A DNA stretch of 6,081 nucleotides from positions 1 through 6,081 of the forward strand of contig JAFPCL010000009.1 in NCBI GenBank assembly GCA_017390225.1, given 5' to 3'. The position numbers and the translations under genes are program-made. Source of the DNA: Clostridia bacterium (GTDB taxonomy: Bacteria > Bacillota > Clostridia > CAKSNL01 > HGM11501). Positions 5,697-6,081 of this stretch are shown piece after piece. Under the pieces are notes generated by a model. The model searched no databases, was not told the DNA's origin, and saw only the letters and a program-made list of their open reading frames with translations. Numbering within the stretch: position 1 is the first letter of the stretch; every line of letters begins with the position of its first letter.

Positions 5697-5959
5697 TCTG
5701 TATCCCCTCTCGGTTTTTCATACGTAAGTGCCTGTTTGCTGTCGGAAAGACCGGCGGTCGTGGGATCGGTAACAACACCCAAAATCACCATAAGCGAAAA
5801 TGCGGCGTTTACAACAGACAAAAGCTTTTCCGTGAGCATTCCCATATCGAGGGAAACACCGAAAACCGACGCCACAACCTGCACACAAAGAAGCAGTGCC
5901 GGGATAAAAGACATCCAGAACATTTTATTTTTGATTCTGACCTTCCAGTTGATTTTCAT
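5693..5959 (-). CDS. Phage holin, phi-LC3 family
   Basis: At 88 aa it is the usual size for phi-LC3-type holins (PF04531). It begins MKINWKVRIKNKMFWMSFIP, has two membrane helices (about 14-34 and 46-63), and carries the family signature TDPTTAGLSDSKQALTYEKP (64-83) with a charged cytoplasmic tail. Holins accumulate in the inner membrane and open holes that let the endolysin reach peptidoglycan. It overlaps the amidase start by 4 nt, a standard lysis cassette. AAAGGA lies 7 nt before the ATG at 5959. It is the first gene of the block visible here, and the 122 bp upstream holds no convincing coding sequence. Confidence 0.93.
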   Translation of the reverse strand: MKINWKVRIKNKMFWMSFIPALLLCVQVVASVFGVSLDMGMLTEKLLSVVNAAFSLMVILGVVTDPTTAGLSDSKQALTYEKPRGDTE

Positions 5960-6081
5960 ATCATCATCCTTTCTATATAAGTTTGTGAGTATTTAGGAGA
6001 AGAGGGGATGTTTAAAAAGGCACAGACCGTTTCATGGCAAAAAACAAAGCATATACAATCTTTATAAATAATATTCTAATC
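5960..6081. other. A/T-rich non-coding stretch upstream of the holin
   Basis: There is no convincing gene. The far right is very A/T-rich (TATTATTTATAAAG on the minus strand), which could hold a -10 box whose -35 is out of the window. A weak minus-strand promoter candidate is TTGCCA (about 6044-6039), 18 bp, TTTAAA (about 6020-6015), with four of six bases matching in the -10. Either could start the holin operon, but neither is strong. I see no stem-loop terminator here. Confidence 0.35.

Noticed and set aside
6008..6067. 19-codon plus-strand frame (MFKKAQTVSWQKTKHIQSL) with AGGAG 8 nt upstream
   Set aside because: The ribosome site is good, but the frame is very short, has no visible promoter or family resemblance and lies head-to-head with the holin. 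It could be a leader peptide, but I cannot support it.
1..6081. CRISPR array, insertion sequence or riboswitch
   Set aside because: I saw no regularly spaced direct repeats, transposase fragments, terminal inverted repeats or structured leader resembling a known riboswitch.

Overview
The window looks like chromosomal DNA of a gut-type Clostridia (Bacillota) genome carrying part of a short-tailed (podovirus-like) prophage. This rests on the protein families (a phi-LC3-type holin, a clostridial Amidase_2 endolysin, Clostridia-type phage structural proteins), strong AGGAGG-like ribosome binding sites, consensus sigma-A promoters and moderate base composition. No species can be named. Every gene I support is on the minus strand, so transcription runs from right to left.

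Right part (about 5960 down to 1478): a compact six-gene phage block. In transcription order it holds a holin (88 aa), an N-acetylmuramoyl-L-alanine amidase (223 aa), a 526-aa beta-rich tail hub/nozzle-like protein, a 53-aa acidic helical protein, a 118-aa neck/adaptor-like protein and a 477-aa helical, repeat-containing virion-type protein. Genes overlap or are separated by only a few bases (4-nt ATGA overlap, 4-nt gap, 14-nt overlap and so on), and each has its own Shine-Dalgarno sequence, as in one late-type operon. The lysis pair comes before the tail genes. No terminase, portal, capsid or integrase is visible, so the block is either part of a larger prophage continuing to the right or a remnant.

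Middle (about 1465 to 882): a separate transcription unit. A near-perfect sigma-A promoter (TTGACT, 17 bp, TATAAT with an extended -10) lies just behind the phage block. It drives a 158-aa protein with a charged, low-complexity body and a C-terminal membrane segment. The gene ends inside a perfect 10-bp inverted repeat with A and T tracts on its two sides, a terminator that looks bidirectional. This is the layout of a 'moron', an autonomous cargo gene at the edge of a prophage. I do not recognise the protein.

Left part (872 to 1): a beta-lactamase/serine-hydrolase gene fragment that has lost the N-terminal part with the catalytic SxxK motif and most of its C-terminal third, followed by its own terminator. 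Then comes a consensus promoter and the first 35 nt of a tRNA gene, probably tRNA-Asp(GTC), running off the left edge. This part reads as host chromosome, with the prophage edge probably near 870-900.
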